From Thinopyrum elongatum (lineage: Eukaryota > Streptophyta > Magnoliopsida > Poales > Poaceae): DNA of 64,000 bases. The DNA is taken from NCBI GenBank assembly GCA_011799875.1, contig CM022298.1, positions 259,587,757-259,651,756 of the forward strand, given 5' to 3'. Positions 21,345 to 31,655 of this stretch are shown here, in pieces (positions within the stretch are counted from its first letter, which is position 1; the number at the start of each line of letters is the position of its first letter). A model generated the notes under the pieces. It was not told the origin of the DNA. It made no database searches and worked only from the letters and a program-made list of their open reading frames with translations. The translations under genes and the position numbers were made by a program.

Positions 21345-23604
21345 CTGCCAACCCGAGAAGTAAAGCAAAAAGAGCTTCAGGAAGAAATTCAAGAAGACAA
21401 AAGAAAGAAAGCAGAAAGAGTTTTGCGGCAAGTGGGTTTACCCGTGTTGAGCTCAGGAGCGATGGGCTCCCCTCCCCCGTCAACGTTTGTCATTGGGGTG
21501 GGGTCGCCAGCGCTGGTGCTTGGCGCTTCGGTGCTTGCCGGCTCCTCTTCGTGGCTCGGCTCGCTAGTGGGAGCCCTTACCGGAGATCTTCTCCTTGGCG
21601 GTGTGGTCGAGGGGGGTGGTACTTCTGGAGCACCTTCAGGTGGCTCCACTTGCTGCTCCTCTCCTACACGCCCAAAGATGTCAGTGACAAATGCTTGTTC
21701 CTCAGCGACCGCCAGCGAAAGGTAGTGGAAATACTTACGCTGGGGGCTGCGCTGGGGGCTGCGACGTGGGCTGGGCTCCGAGCTGGTCGGGATGGTCTCA
21801 GACGCTCCCCCGGTGGTTGCCGTGGGCTCATCTTCGACGACCACCACGGTCTTGCTCGTCGAGACCTTAGCTCTCTTCCTTATCCTCTCCGCCAAGGTTT
21901 CCTCCCTGCGGAAGCAGGGCCGGAGCGCGACAAGTGAGGACAGAAACAAAATCTTACAAAGATTGAGGGTCACAACAAGGGAACTTACTCTTCCTCGTCG
22001 TCCTCTTCGCTGAGAGCGGAAAAATCAAAGTCCGCCTCTGTGTGAGGAGGGGGAGGAGGGGGAGCTGGGCTCCTTGGCCGCTTGGCGGGGGTAGTAGCAG
22101 CGGTCTTTGATGACCCTGCTCCAGTTGCCGGGGCCGCGTGAGACGCTCCCGCAGCACCAGCCCTTGCCGCGGTCGAGCGCGTCGAACGGCGCTCCGGCGG
22201 TTGTTGAACTTCTTGCCGCTCAGCCACTTTGCCAAGCCTGCGAAGGCGTTTCCTCCTCAGAGGGGCTGAGGACTCTGACTGCGGTGGGCTTTCGGTGCCC
22301 TCCTCGGAAGAGGAGCCCTCATCCTTCGAGCTGCCTGACTCGTCGGCAGGCTGGCTTGGCCCGACATCCTTGCCGGGTGCGGCGAGCTCGCCCTTCCCGG
22401 CAAGCATCCCCTGCTCGGCAAGGCTCTCCTTTTGTGCCTCGTCGAGCTCCGCCAAAGTATAACCAAAATCGCCAGCTTCCCTGGCGAGCCTGTCCTCCTC
22501 CACTCCTCGAGCAATGAATTCTATTTCTTGCTCAGTGGTGTTGCGGACGAGCCACTCCTCCACCCGGACCTGCTTTTCGACCGTGGAGTCAAAGAATCGC
22601 CGCACGTCTTCTTCGAGCGGCACGTCCCAAGTTGCTTCAACGCTGTGCGGATTGCAGAGCGGCATCATAGCGATGATTGCACTCAATGCGGAGTTGTTGC
22701 AAAGGGGCACGATGTGCTTCGGTAGCGTGAACGCCTTGTCGCGCTTCTCTGGATCTGTCTCTTGCTTGAACAGTTCTCGCATGAAGAAGTCGTGCTGCAG
22801 AACTGTGAAGTTGTTGATCAGTCCAGGGCGCAGCCGCATGATATCAGCTGGGTTCTTCCAATCAGAGGCCGGCCTTCCTCTCTACTGCAGAGGAGCAATG
22901 CGGCGGCGGAGGAAGTCTGCGCCAACCATCCCTATGGTGAGCCCGGCCTCCCTGAGCCGTATGATCCTGGTAGCGGCAATCTCCAGCTTTTTGTCCTGGG
23001 GATCCAGATCGCTCCAGTCCGTGCCACGTGCTGCTGGGGTCTTGCGAAGCTCACAGTATGGTGGCGGCTCGTCGTCAATGATCCAACACCATTCAGACCG
23101 GATTTCTCCCCATCTTGGGCGGAGATCCCCCTTCAGATAATGCTCCTTGGCGCCCAATCTTGAAACGAACGAGACGCCAACAGTGAGAGGCTCCCCTTTT
23201 TCAGCACGGGGAGTGAAGTAATGCCTGAACAGCGCGGTGTTGGGTGCGACGCCGACGAAGTTCTCGCACAGATGCGCAAATATTGCCATGGTGGACACGG
23301 CATTCGGTGTGAGATCCAGCAGACGGAGATTGAAGGTGTACATGATGTCGCTGAAGAAATCCGAGTACGGTGGGCAGAGCCCGCACCAAAAGTAGCAAGC
23401 GAAGAAGGGGTACTTGCTCACTTCGCTCTCGTCGGTGGCCGGATGCGCCTTGGTCCTCACGGCCCACATGCCTTGGAACTTGGCCTTCAGATCCGCCCCC
23501 GTGAGCGTCGGAGCGAAGAGCGCGTACTTCTGCCTCTTCAACTGCGCCTGCGTCTCCGTCCTTGAGGACTTCCCCGTCTTCCCCTTTTCTCCTTTGGGAG
23601 GCAT
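19621..23604 (-). CDS. Antisense four-exon gene in element 2: gypsy-associated (PF04195-type) domain plus long coiled coil
   Basis: Predicted exons on the minus strand: 23604-21989, 21905-21739, 21663-21442 and 21344-19621. The three introns (83, 75 and 97 nt) all have GT and AG ends, and the joins keep one frame: 3729 nt, 1243 codons including the stop. Residues about 65-170 carry the conserved block of the plant 'putative gypsy type transposon' family (FFACYFWCGLCPPYSDFF, LCENFVGVAPNTALFRHYF). A Pro/Ser/Glu-rich and basic middle follows. Exon 4 has an Ala/Lys/Glu-repetitive part and then a coiled coil of roughly 300 residues. One TAG at 22882-22884 (codon 241) interrupts exon 1. Antisense ORFs before the 3' LTR are known in Tat elements; their function is unknown to me. 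ATG 23604 is the first ATG downstream of a TATA-like box. Confidence 0.8.
21442..21663 (-). CDS. Antisense gene, exon 3
   Basis: Acceptor GGGCGTGTAG, donor GTAAAC. It encodes EEQQVEPPEGAPEV and an acidic, proline-rich stretch. Both junctions are phase 1 and agree with exons 2 and 4. Confidence 0.72.
21739..21905 (-). CDS. Antisense gene, exon 2
   Basis: Acceptor CTTCCGCAG, donor GTAAGTATT. The upstream junction is phase 2 and the downstream one phase 1, both matching the neighbouring exons. It encodes a basic, Ser/Pro-rich segment ending in two SPQR repeats. Confidence 0.72.
21989..23604 (-). CDS. Antisense gene, exon 1
   Basis: Starts MPPKGEKGK and ends with an acidic stretch (EEDDEEE) at the donor GTAAGTT. 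It contains the PF04195-type block and, at 22882-22884, a TAG between IAPLQ and RGRPASDW, most likely a Gln or Arg codon before mutation. The frame on both sides is identical, so a single substitution accounts for the break. Confidence 0.8.
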
Positions 23605-23757
23605 GGCGAAGGCGGAGCTGAGGACCGAGGGAGATGCGGACGCGCGCAGTGGCGGAGGATTGGGAAACCGCTTTGTTTTGGAGCGGAGGAAGAAGAAGGC
23701 GGAGATTTGGAGATCAAGAATGGTGAGAGGGGTGTGTGAATGCTTCTGCAAGTCCCT

Positions 23758-23766
23758 CCTTTTATG
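23758..23766 (-). promoter_or_regulatory. TATA-like box of the antisense gene
   Basis: Minus-strand CATAAAAGG within CCCCATAAAAGGAGGG. It lies about 155 bp upstream of the ATG at 23604, and no other ATG falls in the predicted leader downstream of the start site. Element 3 has a similar box (CTATAAAAGGAGG) on its minus strand in the corresponding place. Confidence 0.6.
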
Positions 23767-23960
23767 GGGAAAGATGCGGAACCATCCGCCCCTTCGTCAT
23801 TCGAGATAACTGCGCACGCTTCCCACGCTCCGCATTCAACGCGCGACGCGTGGGAGAGCATGCAATTAAACAGCATAGAGACGTTTCGGCTTATCCCAGC
23901 CACGCGTGCCCGTGCACTGTTTGGGCCTGGCCCAACAACGCCCGGCACCGTGTGTGGCCC

Positions 23961-23975
23961 AGGCCCGGGGGCTCC
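23961..23975 (+). promoter_or_regulatory. Polypurine-tract region of element 2
   Basis: AGGCCCGGGGGCTCC abuts the 3' LTR. Element 3 has AGGCCCGGGGGCTCC in the same place, which supports a conserved role, although pyrimidines interrupt the purine run. Confidence 0.6.
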
Positions 23976-24967
23976 TGTCGGTGTACTAGAATAGGGGTAC
24001 CCTAGTACCCCGTACTTGTGCACGGGCAGTAGTAGCATCCCGCGGCCAGGCTTACGGGAGGACAGCCAGAGAGAAGCTCAAGATTATTAAGCCATTCAAG
24101 AACAAAGTATACAAAGCAAGAGTTAAGGTCCCGGCAAGAGGAGCTTGCCGGGAGGGACAGCTGAGGCCCAGCCTGAGGTTTGCTGTAGCAGAGTACTTGC
24201 CGCGACAAGGTACTTGCCCCGGCAAGTCATTGGCTGCGGCAAGATAGCAGATGCGGCAAGGTACTTGCCCCGGCAAGTTACCTTGCGCGGCAAGCTATGG
24301 GTTGCGGCAAGCTGTCAGGTGCGGCAAGGTCTTGCCGCGGCAAGCGTTACTGCAGCACTGTGCTACTGTGCTGCTCCGGTGCCTCTGCCAGCGTGGCGCT
24401 CTGGGTCCTTCCAAGCGTGTGTGGCAGGGCACTGTGTAGACGGCAGTACACTGTAGCTAGCGGTGCAGGAGCAGGTGGGATAGGCTTTTCCGACGTCCAA
24501 GACGTCCGGGTACATGTATCTGGAAAGCTAGGGCATGGGCATTTAATGCCCTTGTCCCCTGCCGTCAGTGGTAGGTAGGACATGTCATCCTGGTAATAAT
24601 GGCCTTACTGTAGCAACTTTCCACCTCTACCTTTACTGTTTACCACATGTTGGTGACCCCTTTGTGCATATAAAAGGAGGCCCATAGGCAACGTGGAAAA
24701 GGAGGAACTGGGGAGATGGAGAACTCCAGTATTGTACGCAGCTACTCTGTACTGTAGCGCTCCTGGAGCTAGGACAATCATACAGATAATAAACCAAAAA
24801 GCAGGAGTAGGGTTTTACGCATCCGTGCGGCCCGAACCTGGGTAAATCTCTCTCGTGCACTGTCGTGTTCTTCGCTAGATTTGCTCTTCGTGCGACCGTC
24901 TCTCCCTGCCGAACGTAAAGGGGTCCTTCCCTGGGTCCCATAGGTGATCGCGGATTCGTCCCCGACA
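23976..24967 (+). repeat. Element 2, 3' LTR
   Basis: 992 bp, identical in length to the 5' LTR and differing by about 14 substitutions by eye (for example at the GGCTTACGG and GGCAGTACA positions). It ends CCCCGACA, followed by CCGTT of the target site. Confidence 0.95.
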
Positions 24968-26225
24968 CCGTTAAGCTATCGGGTTCCGGTTTGGATCCGA
25001 TAACCCGTTAACAGCTGGGACAAATGAGAATTTTCCACGTGTAAAATTCTCATTGGCTATAGCAACCACGTGTGAGCACCTCGGAAGGACAGATTTCAAC
25101 CGCCCAATGGACAGGAGGCGCCTATGATACGTTAACATGTGGCAAGGCCCAACAGCGGCCCATTTAGGTTAAAAAGGCTGGCCCAGTCAAAATTATCGGG
25201 CTGGCCCATTAACGGCCTGCTTGCAGACGGCCCATTCGCAGTTAAGGCCCGTACGACTAGTGTCAAATCGGCCCGTCAATGGCCCATTCTAGACTTGTCA
25301 TGATTGCGGCCCATGGTCACTTCTGGCCCGTTAACAGTCCGCTAAGTATTTGGGCCGAATTACGGCCCAGTGTGTTTCCGGCCGGTTAAAGGTCCTGCTT
25401 CATTTGGGCCCATTTATTGGCCACTGGAACTTTCGGCCCATAAACTACCATGAAGGAATTGGGTCATATTTGGCCATGTCTGACATTCGGCCTGTTAGAG
25501 GCCCACTGTAGGTTTGGGCCACTTCCAGCCTATTGTGTTTTTCGGCCTGTTAACGTCGGACGAAATCCATGGGCCATATGTGGCCCAACGTCACATCGGG
25601 CCTATTAACGGCCCATATAAAACTGATACTAATCAAGCCCGACCGCACTTCCGGCCTGGTAAAGGCCCGTGTAGTAGGTCGGCGCATTTTTGGCCCGTCT
25701 GAATTTCGGCCTGTGAATGATCCTCATTGTAAATGGGCCACCACGAGCTAAGATACATTTCAGCCTGCTAATGACCAGTGGGTTATTTGGCACAATCAGG
25801 GCCCAATCTCAATTTCGGCCTATTAAAGCACCATGTTTAGGCCTGTTAAAGGCCCACTGTGGACACAGGCCTACCAAAAATAAGAAAGCTTATGCTGATT
25901 TAGGCCCAGATATTTTTAGTGGGCTACATGCAAATTACGACTCGTAATTGTTTTTAGCCTAATTGGAATTGTGGGCCCGACGAATGTTGGCACGTTGGGC
26001 TCCTACGAGCTTTCGGCCGAATACACTACTAAGATAAACCTACAATATACAAAAATAGCATCATAATTTCTACAGCCTTTGGCAGCATGATAAATGTTGT
26101 ATCACAACAAAATAAATTCCAGCCATACAACAAAAGGCCTGTTGGCATAAAGTTTATAGTCCTTGCAGATAAAAGCACCATCAGACGTATAGAAGCACAG
26201 ATCATTTGACCTGAGTGCTAATGTT
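24968..26225 (-). mobile_element. CACTA-like transposon, subterminal region beyond the gene 3' end
   Basis: Resumes the transposon after element 2. It holds the periodic subterminal array (25156-25890) and AT-rich flanks, and no ORF of interest on either strand. The minus-strand transposase gene ends at 26226, so 25890-26225 is probably its 3' untranslated region. Confidence 0.65.
25156..25890. repeat. 54-55 bp periodic array of CGGCC-TRTTAA motifs
   Basis: The core CGGCC followed by YRTTAA recurs, with variation, at 25156, 25213, 25269, 25324, 25378, 25434, 25488, 25543, 25597, 25652, 25707, 25761, 25816 and about 25867. Most intervals are 54 or 55 bp. Between cores the sequence is diverged. 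Regular subterminal repeats that bind transposase are known from En/Spm-type elements, so this is likely the binding array of the element. Confidence 0.8.
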
Positions 26226-27969
26226 TCAGGATGTAGAATCTGATGGAGCAGCATGATCTTCCCCATTTTTCCACCATTGCTCTTGAACAACGAAGCAAAT
26301 GTCTGATAGTCTAGTTTCAAAACCATTTATATCTTGACGATATTTGTTAACCACTATTCTTGTTTCCAAAATGACCTCAATTAGGGATTGGACTTGTGTC
26401 TGGAGCACAGATATATCACTCTGTCTAGCCGGAAGATTTTGTTTAGTAGGTGATTTGGATGAGGTTACCTTGACAACCAACCAAGAATTTAGCAGGAAGG
26501 TGCTTTTTGTACTGTTAGTGGAGAGATACTGACGCATTGCAGCAAGAGGTGACATTGTGCCTGTGGTAGCCTCATCACCTTCAGGTGATTGTGGCTATTC
26601 AATCATTTGTCCCATAGCTTGCTGAAAGTTGGAACTTGTAGATTAGTGTACCAGATAAGTTGCTAATGAGACAAAAACAAACAAAGTAGGTTTCACGTTT
26701 ATACATAACTTATTTTGGTGAACTACTGCAATACATTAGCATGTATTGTAGTGCCAACTACATAATAAAATCACTTTCGGAACATATGTCCATGTAGCAT
26801 TCCTACAGTTTTGTCTATTTTCTCACATTTGTTGACATCTAAGGATAAAGAGACATGGTTTAAAGTAGGATGAACATAGTATGACATCATTCATATCATG
26901 GGCAAATAGATATCAAACAAACAGGCTATTGTATCATTTTGTGGGCACGTGAACATCAAAACTAGATTACAGATCAAGACCAAAAGAATATCCTTCCTCT
27001 CTTTTAAACCGTGTAAGGTGAAATGATACGTTAAGATAACTGTGTATAAAAGTGAACAGAGTAGCCGACATTGGCTGCAAACCAAGCAGTTAAATGACAC
27101 ATCACAGTAACAAGCAGTTCAAAGGCAGGAGGAGTAAGGACTTACAACAGCGGCTTGAACTGGTGTGCTCATGCCCTTCATCTTGCTGGTGTGGCAATCC
27201 TTGAAGATTTCAACTACATTCGGTTCAGGTTCTTTTTGGTCCGCACAGGCTTTCCACTGTATTTGGAACAAGTCAATATAGATACGATAATATGGCACAA
27301 AAAAAGAAGGAAGTAGCAGCTATTTACAAGAGCCTCGCAGTGTGCAATATAGCTACGAGATCCTGTTGTCTGTTGGAATTTCACTTTAGAACGGTTGGTC
27401 TTGTTCTTCAAACAGTTAGCCTGGAAGAAGATACACTTGTAAGGCACATACGTAAATATGCGTTCAATATGTGATCTGATCAAATACATATACCCTACCT
27501 GATACTTTGGATCAGACCAGTGTTTAACAAGGGCTGTCTAGTCTTCATCTGTAATATATTCCACTAGAGATGTTTGGGCAATTTCATTGTTAGCCTTGCC
27601 TTCAAAGTGAGTTTTTCTAAGGTGATACCGATATTGTCACAGAGCAAACTGAAAAACATGAGTGCATGCTTGTTTAGTTGCATCATCTTTCGGATCCAAC
27701 TTGAACCTCATCTGTTGAAAAAAGAATGTGAGTCTTATTAGGAGGAAGCTAGAAAGTATGGGACAAAGCAAGACAATATTACAAATTGTGATGAATAACA
27801 TTACTTACGGGTAAATGGTCAAGGAAGGTGTTAAACTGTGTATCGTCTTTCTCATTCCTATACTGGATCCACGTTGGGAGGATACATGCATGACACCTAA
27901 CTGCAACGGCTGCCTCTGATACTAACTTGGCTGAATTTGTAGCATCACATGGCCTTTTTAAACCTGCCT
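26226..27969 (-). pseudogene. Transposase_24-type (Ptta/En/Spm) gene, 3' half
   Basis: Minus-strand exons with GT-AG borders and matching phases: 27969-27809 (second half of a split exon), 27711-27499, 27420-27328, 27256-27146 and 26621-26226. They encode HACILPTWIQYRNEKDD, then RFKLDPKDDATKQACTHVFQ, then NKTNRSKVKFQQTTGSRSY, then EPNVVEIFKDCHTSKMKG, and a coiled C terminus. This order matches the plant Transposase_24 domain (PF03004 type). Three nonsense codons are present: TGA 27637-27639, TAG 27538-27540 (a Trp codon position) and TAG 26595-26597. The exon structure is otherwise intact. The catalytic DDE transposase of CACTA elements was not found. Confidence 0.82.
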
Positions 27970-28841
27970 TGTCGGTGCAACAGACCCTGGGTCCGTTTCA
28001 CGGACTGTGCACAGGCCAGAGACAAGATTGCAAGACCAAGATCAGACCAAGCAAGGAGGATCAATTCCTTTGAAGGATCCAAGAGCAAGTTGAGAAGGCC
28101 AAGGCGAGCCAGAGAAACGAGGCGTCGATAAGGGAAGGGCCTACCTTGACCGGGCAGGCGAGCCCGGCAGAGTTGGGTTTTGCCCCGAAAGCAAGCTCCC
28201 AGATCGTCCCGGCAGGCCTACCGGGGCTGGCGGAGGCGAGCCACTCCACCGCTCCTCCTCACAAGCAACACAAGTCAGTAATTGAAGCGGTGTCAAGCTC
28301 CAAGGTGACTAAGTGACTGCTTTCTACCACATGGAAGCCACATGGAAGCCACATGGAAGCGGTGTCAAGCTAGCAGGCGCGAAGCTGGCAAAACAGTCTG
28401 GCAGGGCTTGCCGGGCAAGCTGTGATGTGACACAGAGCGGCGCATTTAATGCGCTCTATTAGCCTACAGAGTTAGGTATGATAGCACTGTTAGCTATCTA
28501 ATCAATACGCAAAGACTGATTTGCCACTGTGGTGACCCCTTAAGCTATAAAAGGAGGCCCATGGCGACCGTAGAAAGGGTTGAATCCTCGCATATCCATA
28601 TGCGCGTAGCCACTCTCGCCCCCAGAGCAACCTTGCCGGGCGGGAGTGCTACGTTTCACCACCATTATCCACCATCAATCCACCAAAGCAGGAGTAGGGT
28701 TTTACGCCTCACGGCAGCCCGAACCTGGGTAAAGACTGCCCGTGTGCGCGACACTTCTCCGCTCTTTGTGCAACATGTCCATCCCCCCGCCGAACCAAAA
28801 GGGGTTGATGGCCCCATAGGTGGCCGTGGTTTCCCACGACA
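27970..28841 (+). repeat. Element 3, 5' LTR
   Basis: Starts TGTCGGTGCAAC and ends CCCACGACA. Pairs with 37223-38130; differences include substitutions and indels, among them a missing segment around 28745. The TATA box is at 28546-28552. Confidence 0.95.
28546..28552 (+). promoter_or_regulatory. TATA box of the element 3 LTR
   Basis: TATAAAA in GCTATAAAAGGAGGCCCA, the same promoter core as in element 2. The 3' LTR copy is at about 37820-37826. Confidence 0.75.
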
Positions 28842-28864
28842 TCTTTGGTGCGCCAGGTAGGGGG
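28842..28864 (+). promoter_or_regulatory. Primer binding site region of element 3
   Basis: TTTGGTGCGCCAGGTAGGGG directly after the LTR, one change from element 2. Confidence 0.65.
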
Positions 28865-28941
28865 ATCACTTGCACGAAACGGAGAGCGTACGCTGCGCGT
28901 CATCTTCATCGACATTTTCATCGTCGACGGCGTCATCGACT

Positions 28942-31060
28942 ATGGCACCCAAGAGGAAGCCCGGAGCTGCAAATCACCCGTCCACCTCGAAGGCTCCGCC
29001 GCCCGTGACCACCGACGTCGCGGGGAGTGTGGGGGCTCGCGAGGGTGTGGATGCCGCAAAGGATTTGGTCAGCACAGGCGGCGCCGTCGCCACCTCCCCC
29101 ACGGCCGAAGCAGGAATGGGAGGTACCGGGGAAGGACAGCATCAGCAACATCCCGACGGCCATGCTCCATGAGGTACGGATGGAGGGGTCGTTCCGCCTG
29201 AACCCTTTCTCCTCGCCAACCGGCATAGCCGCAGTGATGATGTTTGCTCTGGGGCGAATCGCAACCCTTCGGCCGCCCCAGCTGCGGGCGTGACCGGAGG
29301 GCATGCGCCACCCCCGGGGCGGGCTGACCTAGCTACTGTGCCCAATGGAGCCGCTGGCCTTCAGGCGCCTCCGTCACGTCACCATGCCGTCCAAACGGCT
29401 GGTTCACAGCGGCAAGGGCACGGCACAGTCGCCACCGGCAACGTCAGGAGCCGAGCGACACTACGATCTACATCGTCGTCACCTATGCCAAGCACTGCCT
29501 CCGAAGCCATGGCGCGAGCCCAACTGCTGTTGAGATTTCCGCCGGTGATAGACCAGATGGATGATTGGCAAGCCACCATCCAAAGTTTGATTGGTTTTGC
29601 CGAGGCAGAAGGATCACAGCGGGCCGGACCGCCACGGCCTCCCCAGGTAGCAACAACGGCTCGTGTGGCTGGTCGTGCGGGAGGGGCCACCCTCACGGTG
29701 AAATCCCCGCCACGGCAAGCCGCTCGGGAGCCACAAGTCCAGGCACCCGATGACGTCTCGATGGCCTCGTCGGATCCTCGAGCACGTCAGGGCCGGCAGA
29801 GGGCAGGCGAAGGGAAGGCGCGCACTTCATCGACGAGTTGCGCCGCGACAGCCCCCGCCAAATCAATGGGTGTGATGGCCCCGACATCGACGAGCCCGCG
29901 CTCGGAGATGGCGGGTGCCTGCCGTTCGAGGTTGGGTGCCCTGCCTTCACCCGTGAACTGCGGCAAGTCCGTTGGCCATCCACTCGTACGTTCAAGCCAG
30001 AGATACCCGAGAAGTATGATGGGAGACTAAACCCGGTAGAGTTCTTGAGGATCTACACCATCGTTGTTCAACCTGTCGGGGGAAGAGATGAGAAGGTGTT
30101 CGCCAACTACTTTCCTTTGGCCCTCAAGTCAAATGTGAGGTCTTGGCTGATGCACCTACCGGAGAACTCCATTTCGACCTGGGCTGACCTGTGGCACGAG
30201 TTTGTTGCCTTCATGGGTGGCCATCAAGAACCAGGGCGGCCCAGCGATTTGCAGATTCTCCGGCAAAAAGAAGGAGAATCTTTGCAGAAGTACTTGTAGA
30301 GATTCTGTCGAGTCCACAGAAATATCCCAGATATCCACCCACCTGCCGTGATAGCTGCCTTCCAATCCAACGTGCACAACCGCAGGATACATTCCAAGAT
30401 GAACATTCGGTTGCCCAAGACTGTGAAGGAGCTCTACACTTTGGTGGACAAGTGTGCTCTGGTGGAGGAGGAGAGGAAACTTCCTGGAGTGGAAGATTGC
30501 GTCGACATCGACTCAGAAGATGATGACGAAACCATCAGTAAGAAGAAGTAGAACAAGCAGCACAACAAGAAGCACAACGATAAGGCCATGATGGCTGTTG
30601 AGGGGTCAGGCATGCCTAGTACTGGCAAGAAGGCCAAGGCTGAAGCCCCCGGCAAGGAGGCCACCGCATGCGCTGACTGCTGGGAGGCGGCGGCTGCCCA
30701 GAAAGCTGGGAAAGGTGATGGGCCGTACTGTAAGATTCATCGGACCAAGGGCCATGATCTCCAGGAGTGTTATCAAGTGGAGCAGCTCGTGAAGAGACAG
30801 AAGGCTGAGTATGAGAAGCGTGATAAGGAAAAAGGTCAGAATGGTGCTGGCGGGAAGGGCCGGGGTGGTGAAGCAAACCGCCCCGGCAAGGCTCCTCGGA
30901 ACCAAGGGAAACCCGCCAAAGGCCGAGAGAAGGAGGATTGCAGTAATGAGACTGATGGAGGGAATGAAGAGGAAACCAGCGAGCAGGAATTCCAGAAGGC
31001 CACTGACGCCCTGTGCATTAACGGGGGTGCATCTTTGCACTCCTCTCACTGCCAACTTAA
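28942..31060 (+). pseudogene. gag: gag of element 3, with stops and a frameshift
   Basis: ATG 28942 (MAPKRKPG). The frame is stopped by TGA 29170-29172, continues in the same register to about 29838 and then shifts by one frame; the capsid domain (VGCPAFTRELRQVRWP, SWLMHLPENSISTWADLWHEF) is read in the new frame. TAG 30297-30299 replaces the Gln codon of the KYIQRF motif of element 2, and TAG 30549-30551 follows an acidic and Lys-rich stretch. The zinc-knuckle variant CKIHRTKGHDLQEC is intact at about 30729-30770. Confidence 0.85.
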
Positions 31061-31655
31061 ACAGTGGGCGCGTGAAGTCAATGCCATGGAGCCAGCGGCA
31101 GATTCTCGGAAGCCGCTCAAATGGTCACACACGCCCATCATCTTTGATGAGGATGACCACCCTGACCTCATCACTGCGGTAGGGTGCTTACCGTTGTTGG
31201 TCTCACCAACAATTCGCAACCAGAAAGTTGTGTTTGATGTGGTTGACCTCCCTCTGCCGTACAACGGGATCCTTGGGCACCCGACCCTGGCCAAATTCAT
31301 GGCGGCATCCCACTATGCCTACAACACCTTGAAGATGCCAGGGCCGATGGGCGTCATTTCCGTTCCGTCGGATAAGAAAGAAGCAAATATTTGCGTGGAT
31401 AAGATGTACTGGGACGCGGTCGCGGCAGAGGTCGCGGAAGCCACAGTTCCCACCAAGGAAAAGCGTAGCTGAGGCACTGGCAAGAAGTCTGGGAGGCGTA
31501 CCTCTGTGGAATATGCCGCGCACGTTGATGACATGCCAGAGAGTTTCAACAGCAAGAGATCCAAGGCTACTCCACCCCATGTGAAAAAGGTCGCGGTAGG
31601 GCTGGCTGGCGCTGATGGTACTTTCACTATTAGCGCCACCCTTGATGACAAATAG
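31061..31655 (+). pseudogene. pol: Protease remnant of element 3, catalytic motif deleted
   Basis: Homologous to 14262-15085 of element 2 but lacking 198 nt (66 codons) at about 31224-31232. The text runs from SPTIRNQKV straight to VFDVVDLPLPYNGILG, so the DGGAG motif is absent and the frame is kept. A TGA at 31470-31472 follows KEKRS. The segment ends at TAG 31653-31655, the stop shared with element 2. Confidence 0.85.

Larger units (their letters stand above)
11137..24967 (+). mobile_element. Element 2: Ty3/gypsy Tat-lineage retrotransposon with antisense gene
   Basis: A complete LTR retrotransposon of 13.8 kb with two 992-bp LTRs, flanked by CCATT (11132-11136) and CCGTT (24968-24972), a 5-bp target duplication with one mismatch. 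The internal order is gag, protease, RT, RNase H, a second RNase H-like domain, integrase, a spacer, a long gene on the opposite strand, and a polypurine tract. The lack of a chromodomain, the second RNase H-like domain and the antisense ORF near the 3' LTR are Tat-lineage traits (as in RIRE2, Grande and Retand). About 14 substitutions separate the LTRs by eye, so the insertion is young. The sense frame carries several nonsense codons and one frameshift. Confidence 0.93.

Noticed and set aside
22107..23140. Plus-strand ORFs of 133-208 codons opposite the antisense gene
   Set aside because: They are shadows of the spliced minus-strand gene, whose frame has the domain and the splice sites.
25156..25890. 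ORFs of 60-76 codons across the periodic array
   Set aside because: They follow the repeat unit and contain no conserved protein feature; the array is better explained as binding sites.
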